A DNA stretch of 64,000 bases, taken from Acetoanaerobium sticklandii. Its GTDB lineage: Bacteria > Bacillota > Clostridia > Peptostreptococcales > Filifactoraceae. The stretch spans positions 944,501 through 1,008,500 of the forward strand of contig NC_014614.1 of NCBI RefSeq assembly GCF_000196455.1. The letters run 5' to 3'. Below, piece after piece: positions 45,047 through 54,304 of the stretch; the stretch's first letter is position 1; each line of letters starts with the position of its first letter. Made by a program: the position numbers and the translations under genes. Under the pieces are notes generated by a model. The model did not search any database. It saw nothing but the letters and a program-made list of their open reading frames with translations, and was not told the origin of the DNA.

Positions 45047-45614
45047 ATAAATCCTCGTTTTTTGTAAATTTTACTCCGTAATAGCTTTCATTTATATCTA
45101 TATATTCTATGAAGTGGAGTTCATCATCCTTTAATCTGGTTATGAGCTCTTCTTTTGGTATAAAATAGTCATCAGAAGCTTTTAAGCCTAGGTCAGCTTC
45201 TGTTTTTTCTATTTCAAGTATCCATAATTCACCGTCTTCTTTTAATAATCTTTTTATTTCTTTAACAAATTGTTTTACGTTTGGTATTTTTTTTAGTATA
45301 TGAAACATGAAAATAACATCAGCAGAGCCATCAGGCAGTGCAGTTGTGTAGTTATGAGATCTAATAAATTTTGCATCAGAGGATTCTGGCCTTGCTCTAA
45401 GTAGTTCGTTGATAGTGTCGATACTTAAATCAACTCCTATCACATTGGTGAAGAACTTTTCTGAGGTAAAAGTAAAGTAACCGTCATTGCAACCAAAATC
45501 AATAAAAGTGCCTTTGTAAGCTCTTTTGTTCATAAATTTTAAAATTACATCCTCAGCTGGTGGCAGATAAGCTTTAGCTTCCTTTGAAATATTATTATTT
45601 TTGTTGGTATCCAT
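45021..45614 (-). CDS. Class I SAM-dependent methyltransferase
   Basis: A 197-aa Rossmann methyltransferase: IDFGCNDGYFTF (SAM-binding motif I), VIGVDLSIDTI (motif II) and ADVIFMFHILKKI (motif IV), as in ubiquinone/menaquinone-type family members (COG2226 style). Substrate unknown. Start at ATG 45614 with AAAGGA at good spacing; an ATG nine bases upstream overlaps that site. Confidence 0.8.
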   Translation of the reverse strand: MDTNKNNNISKEAKAYLPPAEDVILKFMNKRAYKGTFIDFGCNDGYFTFTSEKFFTNVIGVDLSIDTINELLRARPESSDAKFIRSHNYTTALPDGSADVIFMFHILKKIPNVKQFVKEIKRLLKEDGELWILEIEKTEADLGLKASDDYFIPKEELITRLKDDELHFIEYIDINESYYGVKFTKNEDLFMRFYREA

Positions 45615-45832
45615 GGGAATCATCCTTTCGACGCCAATATAAAATCAATTAAATTTACAGTTTAATGATTATAATACATGAAAAAAATGGTAATATTATT
45701 GTGAAATCTATTCTTAGTAGTTTGTAAATAACATTATTAATTCTTTTAAGCTATATACCTATTTTTTCCTTTTTTACACCAATTTTTTTAAGATTTATAT
45801 TTAATTTTTCTAATATAGAAAGGACTAGGTCT

Positions 45833-47170
45833 ATGAAAGCTACAAAAATTATCAGGGATGTCATTCATTCAGATATTGTTTTTGACCAAAGATTTATGAA
45901 GATAATTGACACTAAGGAATTTCAAAGACTTAACAGAATAAAACAGCTCAGCTGCGAATATATGGTATTTCCAACAGCTACGCATACAAGAATGGCTCAC
46001 AGCCTAGGAACCTATTATGTAATGGGAAAGCTGATTGAACATTTTAGCGCACTGCTCTTAGAAATGGGCTACGAAGTAAAAAATGAGGATAAGGATTTGG
46101 CTTTATGCGCTGCCTTGCTTCACGATATAGGACATGGGCCATTTTCTCACACCTTTGAAAAAATCTTTATGATGAAATCTCATGAGGACTGGGCAGTTAG
46201 CATATTAAAAAACACTGAAACTGAAATAAATAGTGTTATACTGAAGGAGTTTGGAGAAGATTTTTTGATAAGGCTTACAGAAATTATATCCAAAGCATAT
46301 AAGCATCAAGATGAAAATGGGATATTTTTTATTATCTCCACTCTTGTTAGCTCTCAAGTAGATGCAGACAGGATGGATTATTTATTAAGAGACGCTTACT
46401 TTACAAGTGTAACCACTGGAAACTACGATTTTAAAAGACTTATAAGAGCTTTTGGAGTTGAAAAAAATTCTAAGGGCGAACTTATAATTTTTATACATCA
46501 AAAATTTATAGCAACCTTAGAAGAATATATATTAGCGAGATACTACATGCACAAAGAAGTGTATCAGCATTCAGTAAAGCGTCAAATGGAAGGGATATTG
46601 CAAAAAATATTTGAAAGAGCTAAGCAGCTTTATACTTCTGACAATGATATAGAAATAGCTAGTATCATAGAAAAACTATTCAGAAATGAAAAGCTCTTAG
46701 TTGAGGATTACTTAAAGCTGGATGATACGACCTTGCTATATCACGTATCCCTATGGCAGGAGAACAAGGATGAAATCCTATCTAGGCTGTGCAAATCATT
46801 TATTGAGAGAAAGAAGTTCAAAAAGTACACTTTTTCTCAAGAGAGCCATATGCAAATAACTAAATTTAAAGAAAAGATTAATGAGCTTTTACTTGAAAAT
46901 AATAAGCCTCCAATTGAAGATTATTCCAAAGAGTATTTTTATATAGAAGACGATAGAGATTTAAAGCTATATGTAAATACTAAGGAGAATATTTGGATAA
47001 AAAGAAAAGATAATAAGCTTCTGGATTTATCTGAGGTTTCTATCATTATCAACGAAAGCAGTATATCAAATAAAAGCGAATGCACCAAAAGAGTATATAT
47101 AAGTCCTGAAATTTTTAATCTGAGGTTTGGACTTGAAGTTGATTTGATTGAAAAGCTTGGTACGTGGTAA
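45833..47170 (+). CDS. HD-domain phosphohydrolase (dGTPase-like)
   Basis: A 445-aa HD-superfamily hydrolase: FQRLNRIKQLSCEYMVFPTATHTRMAHS at the start (split key parts: RLNRIKQL and HTRMAHSLG), the metal site LLHDIGHGPFSHTFE, SSQVDADRMDYLLRDAYF, and a C-terminal extension. This is the plan of SAMHD1/dGTPase-like proteins (COG1078). Substrate is probably a nucleotide phosphate. No neighbour suggests more. AAAGG site before ATG. Confidence 0.88.
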   Translation: MKATKIIRDVIHSDIVFDQRFMKIIDTKEFQRLNRIKQLSCEYMVFPTATHTRMAHSLGTYYVMGKLIEHFSALLLEMGYEVKNEDKDLALCAALLHDIGHGPFSHTFEKIFMMKSHEDWAVSILKNTETEINSVILKEFGEDFLIRLTEIISKAYKHQDENGIFFIISTLVSSQVDADRMDYLLRDAYFTSVTTGNYDFKRLIRAFGVEKNSKGELIIFIHQKFIATLEEYILARYYMHKEVYQHSVKRQMEGILQKIFERAKQLYTSDNDIEIASIIEKLFRNEKLLVEDYLKLDDTTLLYHVSLWQENKDEILSRLCKSFIERKKFKKYTFSQESHMQITKFKEKINELLLENNKPPIEDYSKEYFYIEDDRDLKLYVNTKENIWIKRKDNKLLDLSEVSIIINESSISNKSECTKRVYISPEIFNLRFGLEVDLIEKLGTW

Positions 47171-47294
47171 AAATAAAATAAGTATGTTTACAAATATTAT
47201 GACAATGATTTTAGTTCTTATTATTGTGAAATAAGCTAGGTATTTTTATATAAGGAGAAGCTGGTTTTTCTCTATTAGATAAGGTGGGTGGGTT

Positions 47295-48341
47295 ATGCAA
47301 AAGGAAAAAATGTTAAGTGCTAGTGATTTATCTTTATTCTGTTATCAACTATCTCTAATATTTAAGTCTGGTATTCCGATTTTAGATGGAATGGAAATTT
47401 TTGCAAAGGATATGATGGATCCTAGGCTAAAAGAAGTAGCTCAGGATATGCAACAGCAGTTAGCCCAAGGCTATAGTCTTCATAGTGTTATAGAAAAATA
47501 CAAATTCTTTCCAGTCTATTTGGCAAGCATGGTTAAGATAGCAGAGCAAACTGGAAATCTGCAAGATGAGCTTGAGAGACTGTCCGATTATTATGAGCAG
47601 ACAGATAGACTCAATAACAAGATAAAAAGTGCAGTGACTTATCCTCTTATACTGCTTGTATTGATGGCAGGAGTAATACTTTTTCTAGTGCTAAAGGTAC
47701 TTCCTATGTTTCATGAGATACTTCTATCTTTAGGGGGAGACATTCCAGTAAGCACCAAAATAATGATTGATTTAGCTAATATTTTGAAGACCTATGCTTT
47801 AGCAATTATTGGGGTTTTAATCATTGCAATAGCCTTACTTCTATATTATTTTAAATCACAAAAAAATATTGAATCAGGGGATAAGATTTTATTTAAATTG
47901 CCATGGATTAATGCCACCTATAAAAAAATTATATCTGCAAGACTAGCAAATGCGATGACTATGATGTTAAAAGCAGGCTCTTCATTTGATGAAGCTTTAG
48001 ATATGTCAAAAAAATCAGTGGGAAATGCTTATGTAGAATCACTGCTAGAAGCTGCGAGACTAAACATTATAAATGGCTCAGACCCAGTAAAGGAGCTAGA
48101 TAATCTAGGGATTTTCCCTGTACTATTTATGAAAATGCTCAAAATAGGTCACATGACTGGAGAGCTTGAAAGTAGTTTAAGCAAAATATCTGTAATTTAT
48201 GATAAAGAAGTTGAAAAGTCATTGTCGAAGATAACCACGATGATAGAACCTGCGCTGGTGACCATATTATCTCTTATTATTGGAGTAATGTTGTTTACAG
48301 TTATGCTTCCTCTAATTAATATCATAGCCGCTATCGGATAA
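47295..48341 (+). CDS. pilC: Type IV pilus/type II secretion inner-membrane platform protein PilC
   Basis: A 348-aa GspF/PilC family protein with two T2SSF domains (residues about 8-130 and 200-345). Three membrane segments are seen: YPLILLVLMAGVILFLVL, ALAIIGVLIIAIALLLYYF and the C-terminal VTILSLIIGVMLFTVMLP. It is the assembly platform of the pilus machine. First gene of a six- or seven-gene operon; GGTGGGTGGG region before ATG. Confidence 0.93.
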   Translation: MQKEKMLSASDLSLFCYQLSLIFKSGIPILDGMEIFAKDMMDPRLKEVAQDMQQQLAQGYSLHSVIEKYKFFPVYLASMVKIAEQTGNLQDELERLSDYYEQTDRLNNKIKSAVTYPLILLVLMAGVILFLVLKVLPMFHEILLSLGGDIPVSTKIMIDLANILKTYALAIIGVLIIAIALLLYYFKSQKNIESGDKILFKLPWINATYKKIISARLANAMTMMLKAGSSFDEALDMSKKSVGNAYVESLLEAARLNIINGSDPVKELDNLGIFPVLFMKMLKIGHMTGELESSLSKISVIYDKEVEKSLSKITTMIEPALVTILSLIIGVMLFTVMLPLINIIAAIG

Positions 48342-48355
48342 AAGGAGGGGGAGTT

Positions 48356-48673
48356 ATGATTAATGCAGTTAAATCAAAAATCATACCTATACTTTTTTTA
48401 ACAATAATTCTAGCATATATGTTTTTTAACTTCCAAGGATTAAGCTCATTTTTAGCTACTTCAGATAGCGATAATATAGAGAGCGTTAGAAAATCTATAG
48501 AAAATGCCGCAGTTCAATGCTATGCGCTAGAAGGACATTATCCTCCAAGTATAGACTACCTTAAAGAAAACTATTCTATAATTACCAATGAGGATGCATA
48601 TATCTACCATTATGAAGTAGAAGCATCAAACATTATGCCAACTATATTGGTATTTAAAAAATGGAAGGAATAG
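48356..48673 (+). CDS. Small pilin-like membrane protein
   Basis: A 105-aa protein with one N-terminal membrane segment (IIPILFLTIILAYMFFNF) and an extracytoplasmic domain with EGHYPPSIDYLKENY, a pattern common in minor pseudopilins (where an H-Y-P-x-S-L phrase follows the helix). It lacks an obvious G-F-T-L-x-E prepilin cleavage site. Second gene of the pilus operon, 14 bases after pilC with GGAGGGGG. Confidence 0.7.
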   Translation: MINAVKSKIIPILFLTIILAYMFFNFQGLSSFLATSDSDNIESVRKSIENAAVQCYALEGHYPPSIDYLKENYSIITNEDAYIYHYEVEASNIMPTILVFKKWKE

Positions 48674-48681
48674 TGGAACTT

Positions 48682-49185
48682 ATGAAAAAAAATAATAAAG
48701 GAGTAAGCAAGGTAGAAGTGATTCTCGTTATGATATTAATCCTGCTTATGGGGTTAGCGGTGTTCACCCTAGTAGTATCCTCTAGTGATACCTATAAAAA
48801 TGTCATAGATGAAAAAGAGAATTTATCAAATCTAAGAATTGCTGCTTCATATATAGATAATAAAATAAAACAATCTGATGAGCAGTCCTCTATCTATATT
48901 AAGAATAATCCTATAAATGGAGAAGCATCTATTGTAATAGTTCAAAGGGTAGATAATGAAAATTATGAAACCTGGATATATTTAAGCGATAAAATGCTTA
49001 AAGAAGCTTATATAAAACAAAATCAGGAATTTACTGACGATATGAGCTTTGATATAGCCTCTATCGAAGAGTTTGTACCGAGCATTAATGATGATATTAT
49101 GGAAATTACAATTTCAGGAAATAAAGCTTCCGATACATTTTCAAAGAGATATTTAAAAATAAACTTGAAATCAAATGAAGGATAG
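48682..49185 (+). CDS. DUF4860-like pilus operon protein
   Basis: A 167-aa protein: short Lys-rich N-terminus, then KGVSKVEVILVMILILLMGL, a prepilin-like hydrophobic helix with Glu at about +5 after Gly (GVSKVE), and an extracellular domain. Similar proteins in clostridial pilus loci are annotated DUF4860. The chosen ATG at 48682 lies past the end of the previous gene; an in-frame ATG at 48661 would overlap it. Confidence 0.68.
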   Translation: MKKNNKGVSKVEVILVMILILLMGLAVFTLVVSSSDTYKNVIDEKENLSNLRIAASYIDNKIKQSDEQSSIYIKNNPINGEASIVIVQRVDNENYETWIYLSDKMLKEAYIKQNQEFTDDMSFDIASIEEFVPSINDDIMEITISGNKASDTFSKRYLKINLKSNEG

Positions 49186-49198
49186 GGGGGAGGCTATT

Positions 49199-49696
49199 TT
49201 GAATAAGAGAAATGGATTTACTTTGATTGAAATAATAATATCTATAGGAATAGTCTCTTTTCTAAGTGTATACCTCCTTCAGATATTTATAACAGCAAAA
49301 AACTTAAACGAAGTCACCTATGATTTAGACAATGCAGTCATTGTAAGCAAATCAGTTATGGAATCCCTATCAGCAGGAGAAAAAATTGGTCCAGATAGTG
49401 ATGATATAATACTAAAAAATGCAAGGAAGCTTTCCGATGAATTAATATATACAGTAAAACTAGGTGATGATTTCCAACCAGTAGATAGTGATTTTGTGGA
49501 CTCTTCCTATATTATGAATATCACTTTGGATTTAGTAGATTCATCAGAGCTTAGTAATATGGGTTTATACAACATATCAGTTGATATACAAAGGGAAAAG
49601 CCATATTTCTTGAAATCTAGCCAAAATAAAGAAATTTATGCATTAAATGCCTCTAAAGGACTACTACTAGATATAGGAGGCGATACAAGTGATTAA
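49199..49696 (+). CDS. Prepilin-like protein with class III/IV cleavage motif
   Basis: A 165-aa protein with a textbook prepilin N-terminus: MNKRNGFTLIEIIIS, Gly before Phe and Glu at +5, then a hydrophobic helix (IGIVSFLSVYLLQIF). A prepilin peptidase would cleave after Gly, but no pilD is in view. The start is TTG at 49199 after GGGGGGAGG; the upstream ATG at 49175 lies inside the previous gene. Confidence 0.85.
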   Translation: MNKRNGFTLIEIIISIGIVSFLSVYLLQIFITAKNLNEVTYDLDNAVIVSKSVMESLSAGEKIGPDSDDIILKNARKLSDELIYTVKLGDDFQPVDSDFVDSSYIMNITLDLVDSSELSNMGLYNISVDIQREKPYFLKSSQNKEIYALNASKGLLLDIGGDTSD

Positions 49697-50210
49697 ATTT
49701 AAAACTAGAACTGGCAGTTCATCGATACTTGTTATACTATTAGTAGTAACTATGGTAGTATTTGGAGTTTTAGCTATGATGTCATCATATTCTGGACTTA
49801 AAATGGCTAGAAAAACTGCTCAGTGGACTCAGGATTATTACGAGCTTGAATCAAAGGCTGAAATTATGCTTTACGATATAAAAAATATAGTGCATCAAAG
49901 CATTGTAGCATCAAATACCACAAGTCAAGATTATTGGACTAGCTTAAATAGAGCTCTTCAGGAATTAGATAGCTCAGAGGTGACGTTGACCTATGATGCA
50001 GATAAAATTATTGTAAAAGGGAATTTTGTAAACTCATCAGGAGATAGATTTCTAGCTTTGCTTACTCTTGAGAATCTAGCACTAGACAATGATATAGCTA
50101 TAGAAGAGGATTTAATTGAGATAAATACCTGGAAGCTGATACCAAGAGAGGTTGAGTATGAGGACGCAATAGAATTTAAAGATCTGGAGGTAAACATAGA
50201 AAATGATTGA
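49689..50210 (+). CDS. Pilus operon membrane protein, PilX-like position
   Basis: A 173-aa protein with one N-terminal hydrophobic segment (SSILVILLVVTMVVFGVLAMM) after a short basic stretch (KTRTGS), and an extracytoplasmic domain. It resembles minor pilin/PilX-type proteins by position and plan only. GTG start, overlapping the prepilin gene by eight bases; its end overlaps pilT by eight. Confidence 0.65.
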   Translation: MIKFKTRTGSSSILVILLVVTMVVFGVLAMMSSYSGLKMARKTAQWTQDYYELESKAEIMLYDIKNIVHQSIVASNTTSQDYWTSLNRALQELDSSEVTLTYDADKIIVKGNFVNSSGDRFLALLTLENLALDNDIAIEEDLIEINTWKLIPREVEYEDAIEFKDLEVNIEND

Positions 50211-51258
50211 GCTACAATCTCTACTAAAAGAAGCAGTTGACAAAATGGCCTCAGATATATTTATAAGTGTTGGAGTACCACCTACACTTAAGATAAATGG
50301 ACAATTAATAAAGGTTGATGATGAAAAATTAAATCCAGAAACGGCAAAAAAGATGATAAGCGAACTATTTAAAACAGAGGAAGACTTTCTTGATTTTGTA
50401 AAAGCTGGGGAAAAAGATTTTTCTACATCTTTAGCTGGAATTGGAAGGTTTAGAGTAGCTGCATACATCCAAAGAGGCTCTATGGCAGCGGCTATAAGGG
50501 TACTGAGGTTTGAATCACTAGACCTTGGACAGCTTAATATTCCAACAGAAATTCTTGATTTTCACAGTAAGAAAAAAGGCTTGATTTTAGTTACTGGGCC
50601 TACTGGCTCTGGAAAATCTACAACACTATCGGCAATAATAAGCTTAATCAATAAAAAAAGATCATGCCATATTCTTACGCTAGAAGATCCTATTGAGTAT
50701 CTTCATAAGCATGACAAGAGCATAGTGGATCAAAGAGAAATAGGAATAGATACCAAAAGCTATTCCATGGCATTAAAATCTGCATTAAGACAAGCACCAG
50801 ATGTAATTTTAATAGGAGAAATGAGAGATTATGAAACTGTATCAATAGCTCTTACAGCAGCTGAAACAGGACATCTTGTATTATCTACGCTACATACAAC
50901 TAGTGCAGCAAAAACCATAGACAGAATAATCGATGTGTTTGAACCATCGCAGCAGCAGCAAATAAGAGTTCAGCTTTCAACGGTTCTTACGGCTGTTGTG
51001 ACTCAACAGCTTCTTCCATCGATAGACGATAGTAGGATACCTGCATTTGAGGTGATGATAGCAAACCCTAATATTAGAAATCTAATAAGAGAGGCTAAAA
51101 TACCTCAAATAGATGCAGCAATACAAACTGGAAGAGCTTTTGGTATGATGAGTATGGACATGAGCATAGCAAATCTATATAATGAAGGAAAAATAACTAA
51201 GGAAACAGCTTTAGCCTATGCTGTAAATCCTGAGGGGATAACGAAATATTTTAAGTGA
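50203..51258 (+). CDS. pilT: PilT-type twitching ATPase
   Basis: A 351-aa secretion ATPase of the PilT kind: Walker A VTGPTGSGKSTTL (about residues 129-140), Asp box LTLEDPIEYLH, Walker B VILIGEMRDYETV and His box AAETGHLVLSTLHT. The DIFISVGVPP start and the short length point to PilT, not PilB, which is longer and has a tetracysteine zinc site. PilT powers pilus retraction. No PilB extension ATPase lies in this operon. Confidence 0.93.
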   Translation: MIELQSLLKEAVDKMASDIFISVGVPPTLKINGQLIKVDDEKLNPETAKKMISELFKTEEDFLDFVKAGEKDFSTSLAGIGRFRVAAYIQRGSMAAAIRVLRFESLDLGQLNIPTEILDFHSKKKGLILVTGPTGSGKSTTLSAIISLINKKRSCHILTLEDPIEYLHKHDKSIVDQREIGIDTKSYSMALKSALRQAPDVILIGEMRDYETVSIALTAAETGHLVLSTLHTTSAAKTIDRIIDVFEPSQQQQIRVQLSTVLTAVVTQQLLPSIDDSRIPAFEVMIANPNIRNLIREAKIPQIDAAIQTGRAFGMMSMDMSIANLYNEGKITKETALAYAVNPEGITKYFK

Positions 51259-51279
51259 TAATTAGAGAAGGTGATTTAG

Positions 51280-52071
51280 ATGATTAAAAAGATATTGTTC
51301 ATAATTTTAGTGATGTTTATTACTGGCGCTTTTAATGAAGCTTATGCGGAGGTTAAGATTGATGATGCTAATTCTGGAAACGGAGTAGTAGGCGTAAGCT
51401 ATAGCAGTAATTCTGGTAAGAAAATAAAGGTTATGATTCAAAAAGATTCAACTAAATACACCTATAATTTAAAGCCAGATGGAGCTGTAGAGAAATTTCC
51501 TCTTCAGATGGGCGATGGAAAGTATAAAGTAAGCGTTCTAGAAAATACATCTGGAACAAAATACAGCTATTTAGATACAAAGACAATTGATGTAAAGTTA
51601 AAAAATCCTAATGTTGTTTTTTTGAATTCCATACAAAATATAAAATGGGATAACAATCTAAACTCAATAAAAAAAGGTAAGGAATTAAGTGGAGAACAAA
51701 AGGAACACGATAAAAAGCTTTCTACACTTTATTCATATATCATAAAAAATGTAACTTATGATTATGATAAAATACCTTATCTTACAACTGACTATAATCC
51801 AAACATAGAGCAGACCTATAGAGATAAAAAGGGTATCTGCTATGATTATTCTTCTTTATTAGCAGGAATGCAAAGAAGTCAAGGTCTTCCTACAAAGCTA
51901 GTAAAAGGCTATGCTAAAGGAGTAGATGGATATCATGCGTGGAACGAGGTCTTAATTGGAGGAAAATGGGTTGTAGTTGACTCTACCTTTGATGCTGCAA
52001 TGTGGGGTGGAAAAATCAGTCAAAAAATGATAAAGAGTGCAAATGATTATACTAAAGTAAATGAATATTAA
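51280..52071 (+). CDS. Secreted transglutaminase-like protein (pilus operon end)
   Basis: A 263-aa exported protein: signal peptide (KKILFIILVMFITGAFNEAYA, cleavage after A-Y-A near residue 23), a beta domain of about 100 residues, then a transglutaminase-like domain with Cys in KGICYDYSSLLAGM, His in GYHAWNEVLI and Asp in WVVVDSTFDA. It is 21 bases after pilT. A close paralogue at 60139 shares all of these features. It could crosslink or cut surface proteins. Three in-frame 21-bp repeats cross its stop. Confidence 0.85.
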   Translation: MIKKILFIILVMFITGAFNEAYAEVKIDDANSGNGVVGVSYSSNSGKKIKVMIQKDSTKYTYNLKPDGAVEKFPLQMGDGKYKVSVLENTSGTKYSYLDTKTIDVKLKNPNVVFLNSIQNIKWDNNLNSIKKGKELSGEQKEHDKKLSTLYSYIIKNVTYDYDKIPYLTTDYNPNIEQTYRDKKGICYDYSSLLAGMQRSQGLPTKLVKGYAKGVDGYHAWNEVLIGGKWVVVDSTFDAAMWGGKISQKMIKSANDYTKVNEY

Positions 52072-52113
52072 ACTAAAGTAAATAAACATCCAATTAAAGT
52101 AAATAAACATTAT
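52051..52113 (+). repeat. 21-bp tandem repeat across the transglutaminase stop codon
   Basis: Three in-frame 21-base units: ACTAAAGTAAATGAATATTAA, ACTAAAGTAAATAAACATCCA and ATTAAAGTAAATAAACATTAT (each shown here in its own unit). The first includes the last codons and the TAA; the frame stays open after it for about 30 codons. This looks like tandem duplication of the C-terminal codons. Confidence 0.75.
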
Positions 52114-52246
52114 ACTGATGCTATAGAATTATTTTATTGTATGAATAAGATAACTCTATAGCTGTTTTGTTGACTGAATATTTTAAAAGGTGTAATATAG
52201 TAGGGGAAACTGATAATTAATTTCTATTAAGAATAGGAGAATATAT

Positions 52247-52573
52247 ATGAGCATAACAGTAGATAAAAAAGCTTCAGATGAGCTAAAATCAATTTTATCA
52301 GAAAAAAACATCAATACAGATACACTTCGTATATTTTTATCTGGAATGGGCTGTTCTGGACCTATGTTCAATCTTGCTCAAGATGAAGCAAAAGACTCAG
52401 ATTTAAAGGTAGAATTTGAAGGTCTTAATTTCGTCGTAGATAAAACTCTAGTATCTCAGTACGATGGGTTTGAAGTTCTATATGTAGAGCAAGGAGATAT
52501 GGGTGGAGTGTATGTGCAAGCTCTTAATGTAGGAGAATCAAGTGGTTGCAGCAGCTGTAGCGGTTGTAACTAA
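52247..52573 (+). CDS. HesB-like iron-sulfur protein, cysteine form
   Basis: A 108-aa protein of the HesB/IscA-like fold: KKASDELKSILSEKNINTDT, FLSGMGCSGPMFNLAQDEA, VDKTLVSQYDGFEVLY, ending in a Cys-rich tail GCSSCSGCN. In several anaerobes homologues have selenocysteine at the position of the Cys in GMGC; here the codon is TGT, so this is the Cys form. The Cys-rich tail could bind a cluster. RBS AGGAG. Confidence 0.8.
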   Translation: MSITVDKKASDELKSILSEKNINTDTLRIFLSGMGCSGPMFNLAQDEAKDSDLKVEFEGLNFVVDKTLVSQYDGFEVLYVEQGDMGGVYVQALNVGESSGCSSCSGCN

Positions 52574-52599
52574 AAAAATAACATTAACCTGAAATATAG

Positions 52600-52640
52600 A
52601 AAAATCTGCTAGAGCATAAAAGCTTTTAGCAGATTTTTTT
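52600..52640 (+). terminator. Terminator after hesB-like gene
   Basis: AAAAATCTGCTA-GAGC-loop-GCTTTTAGCAGATTTTTTT stem with T-run. Confidence 0.85.
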
Positions 52641-52720
52641 AATTAATATCATAAAAAAAATACTATACGTATTAATGATTTATGATAAAATATTTACAAG
52701 AAGCTAAGGGAGGGAATTTT

Positions 52721-53944
52721 ATGCAAAAAAACCTAGAAAAATATGCAAAACTTCTTGTTAGAAATGGACTCAATATTCAAAAAGACCAGCTACTTGTTGT
52801 AAATGCGCCTATTGAGGCAGCTGAATTTGTCAGAATAGTAGCTAAACAAGCCTATGATGAAGGAGCTAAAAATGTACATGTTGAATATAGAGATGAAGAG
52901 CTAGCACTTGTAAAGTATTTAAATGCACCATTTGAAGCATTTAAAGAGGCTATGCAGTGGAAGGCAGATGGATTCGAGCAAATGGCTTCAGAAAATGCTG
53001 CTTTTTTAAGCATTACGGGAACTGACCCTGATTTATTTAAGGATGTAGATCCAGAAAGAATAGCAGAAGCAAATAAAACAAACTTAAAATCGACGGAAAA
53101 ATTTAGAAAATATACACTTAATTCAAAAGTTTCATGGTGCGTGGCGGCAGTGCCTAGTCCATCATGGGCAAAAAAGATTTTCCCTGATGATACAACTGAA
53201 AATGCCATAGAAAAACTATGGGATAAAATTTTTATTGCTAACAGAGTTTATGATGAAGATCCAGTTGTTTCATGGGATAATCACATTAAAAATTTAACTG
53301 AAAAAGTAGATTTCCTAAACAATAATCAATTTAAATCACTTCACTATAAATCTGCAAAGACAGATTTGGTAGTTGAACTGCCAGAGAATCATGTGTGGGC
53401 AGGTGGAGGAGAGTACAACGAGTCAAACGTGTATTTTGTTGCCAATATGCCAACTGAGGAAGTGTATACTATGCCACTTAAAACTGGAGTAAACGGATAT
53501 CTAACTAGTACTTTCCCGCTTAATTATTCAGGGAACTTGATAAATAATTTTAAGCTTACTTTTAAAGACGGAAGAATAATTGAAGTTGAAGCGGACACAG
53601 GATTAGAGACTCTTAAAAAGCTAATTGATACCGATGAAGGCTCTCATTATCTTGGAGAGGTTGCACTAGTTCCTTATGATTCACCTATAAACAACACTGG
53701 GATAGTATTTTACAACACGCTTTTTGATGAAAATGCTTCATGCCATTTTGCATTGGGAGCAGCTTATCCTACCAGCATAAAAGGTGGAGATAAGATGACA
53801 GACGAAGAGCTAGAGCAAAAAGGTGCCAATACCTCGCTTACTCATGTTGACTTTATGATAGGTAGCAAGGATATGAATATAGTTGCTACTAAACATGACG
53901 GAACTAAGGTTCAAATATTTAAAGATGGTGACTGGGCATTCTAA
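52721..53944 (+). CDS. M29-family aminopeptidase
   Basis: A 407-aa leucyl aminopeptidase of family M29 (AmpS/PepS type), a cobalt- or zinc-dependent cytosolic enzyme. Seen: MQKNLEKYAKLLVRNGLN start, APIEAAEFVRIVAKQAY, the metal-binding NIPTEEV-like NMPTEEVYTMP with upstream GGGEYNESN, LGEVALVPYDSPIN and ASCHFALGAAYP. ATG 52721 follows GGGAGGG; a longer frame to 52682 is less likely. Fits a peptide/amino-acid-fermenting organism. Confidence 0.92.
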   Translation: MQKNLEKYAKLLVRNGLNIQKDQLLVVNAPIEAAEFVRIVAKQAYDEGAKNVHVEYRDEELALVKYLNAPFEAFKEAMQWKADGFEQMASENAAFLSITGTDPDLFKDVDPERIAEANKTNLKSTEKFRKYTLNSKVSWCVAAVPSPSWAKKIFPDDTTENAIEKLWDKIFIANRVYDEDPVVSWDNHIKNLTEKVDFLNNNQFKSLHYKSAKTDLVVELPENHVWAGGGEYNESNVYFVANMPTEEVYTMPLKTGVNGYLTSTFPLNYSGNLINNFKLTFKDGRIIEVEADTGLETLKKLIDTDEGSHYLGEVALVPYDSPINNTGIVFYNTLFDENASCHFALGAAYPTSIKGGDKMTDEELEQKGANTSLTHVDFMIGSKDMNIVATKHDGTKVQIFKDGDWAF

Positions 53945-54050
53945 ATTATTTATCAATAACAACAATTCGGTATATTCGAAATATTGACTGAAATTTCTAG
54001 TCATGATAAAATTATAATTAAGTTATTATATAGAGCAGGAGGAATTAAGG

Positions 54051-54251
54051 GTGAAAAACGGAATAGTTAAATGGTTTAATGCTGAAAAAGGTTTTGGATT
54101 CATATCAGTTGAAGGGGAAAAAGATGTTTTCGTACATTTTTCTGCAATCCAATCTGAGGGATACAGAAGCTTAGAAGAAGGTCAAGAAGTACAGTTCGAA
54201 ATCGTTGATGGAGACAAGGGACCTCAAGCAGCAAATGTTACTAGAATATAA
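54051..54251 (+). CDS. csp: Cold-shock domain protein
   Basis: A 66-aa CspA-type RNA chaperone: NGIVKWFNAEKGFGFI (RNP1), KDVFVHFSAI (RNP2), and EGQEVQFEIVDGDKGPQAANV. GTG start with AGGAGG. The upstream 106 bases may form the cold-inducible leader, but I see no specific element. Confidence 0.96.
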   Translation: MKNGIVKWFNAEKGFGFISVEGEKDVFVHFSAIQSEGYRSLEEGQEVQFEIVDGDKGPQAANVTRI

Positions 54252-54267
54252 TTCGATATTCTAAAGC

Positions 54268-54297
54268 AAAAACCCAAGGATTTATCCTTGGGTTTTA
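54268..54297. terminator. Bidirectional terminator between csp and the parvulin gene
   Basis: AAAACCCAAGGA-TTTA-TCCTTGGGTTTT perfect 12-pair stem with runs on both sides. Confidence 0.9.
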
Positions 54298-54304
54298 ATT
54301 TTAT

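Noticed and set aside
52349..52360. Selenocysteine in the HesB-like protein
   Set aside because: The codon at the family Sec position is TGT, not TGA.
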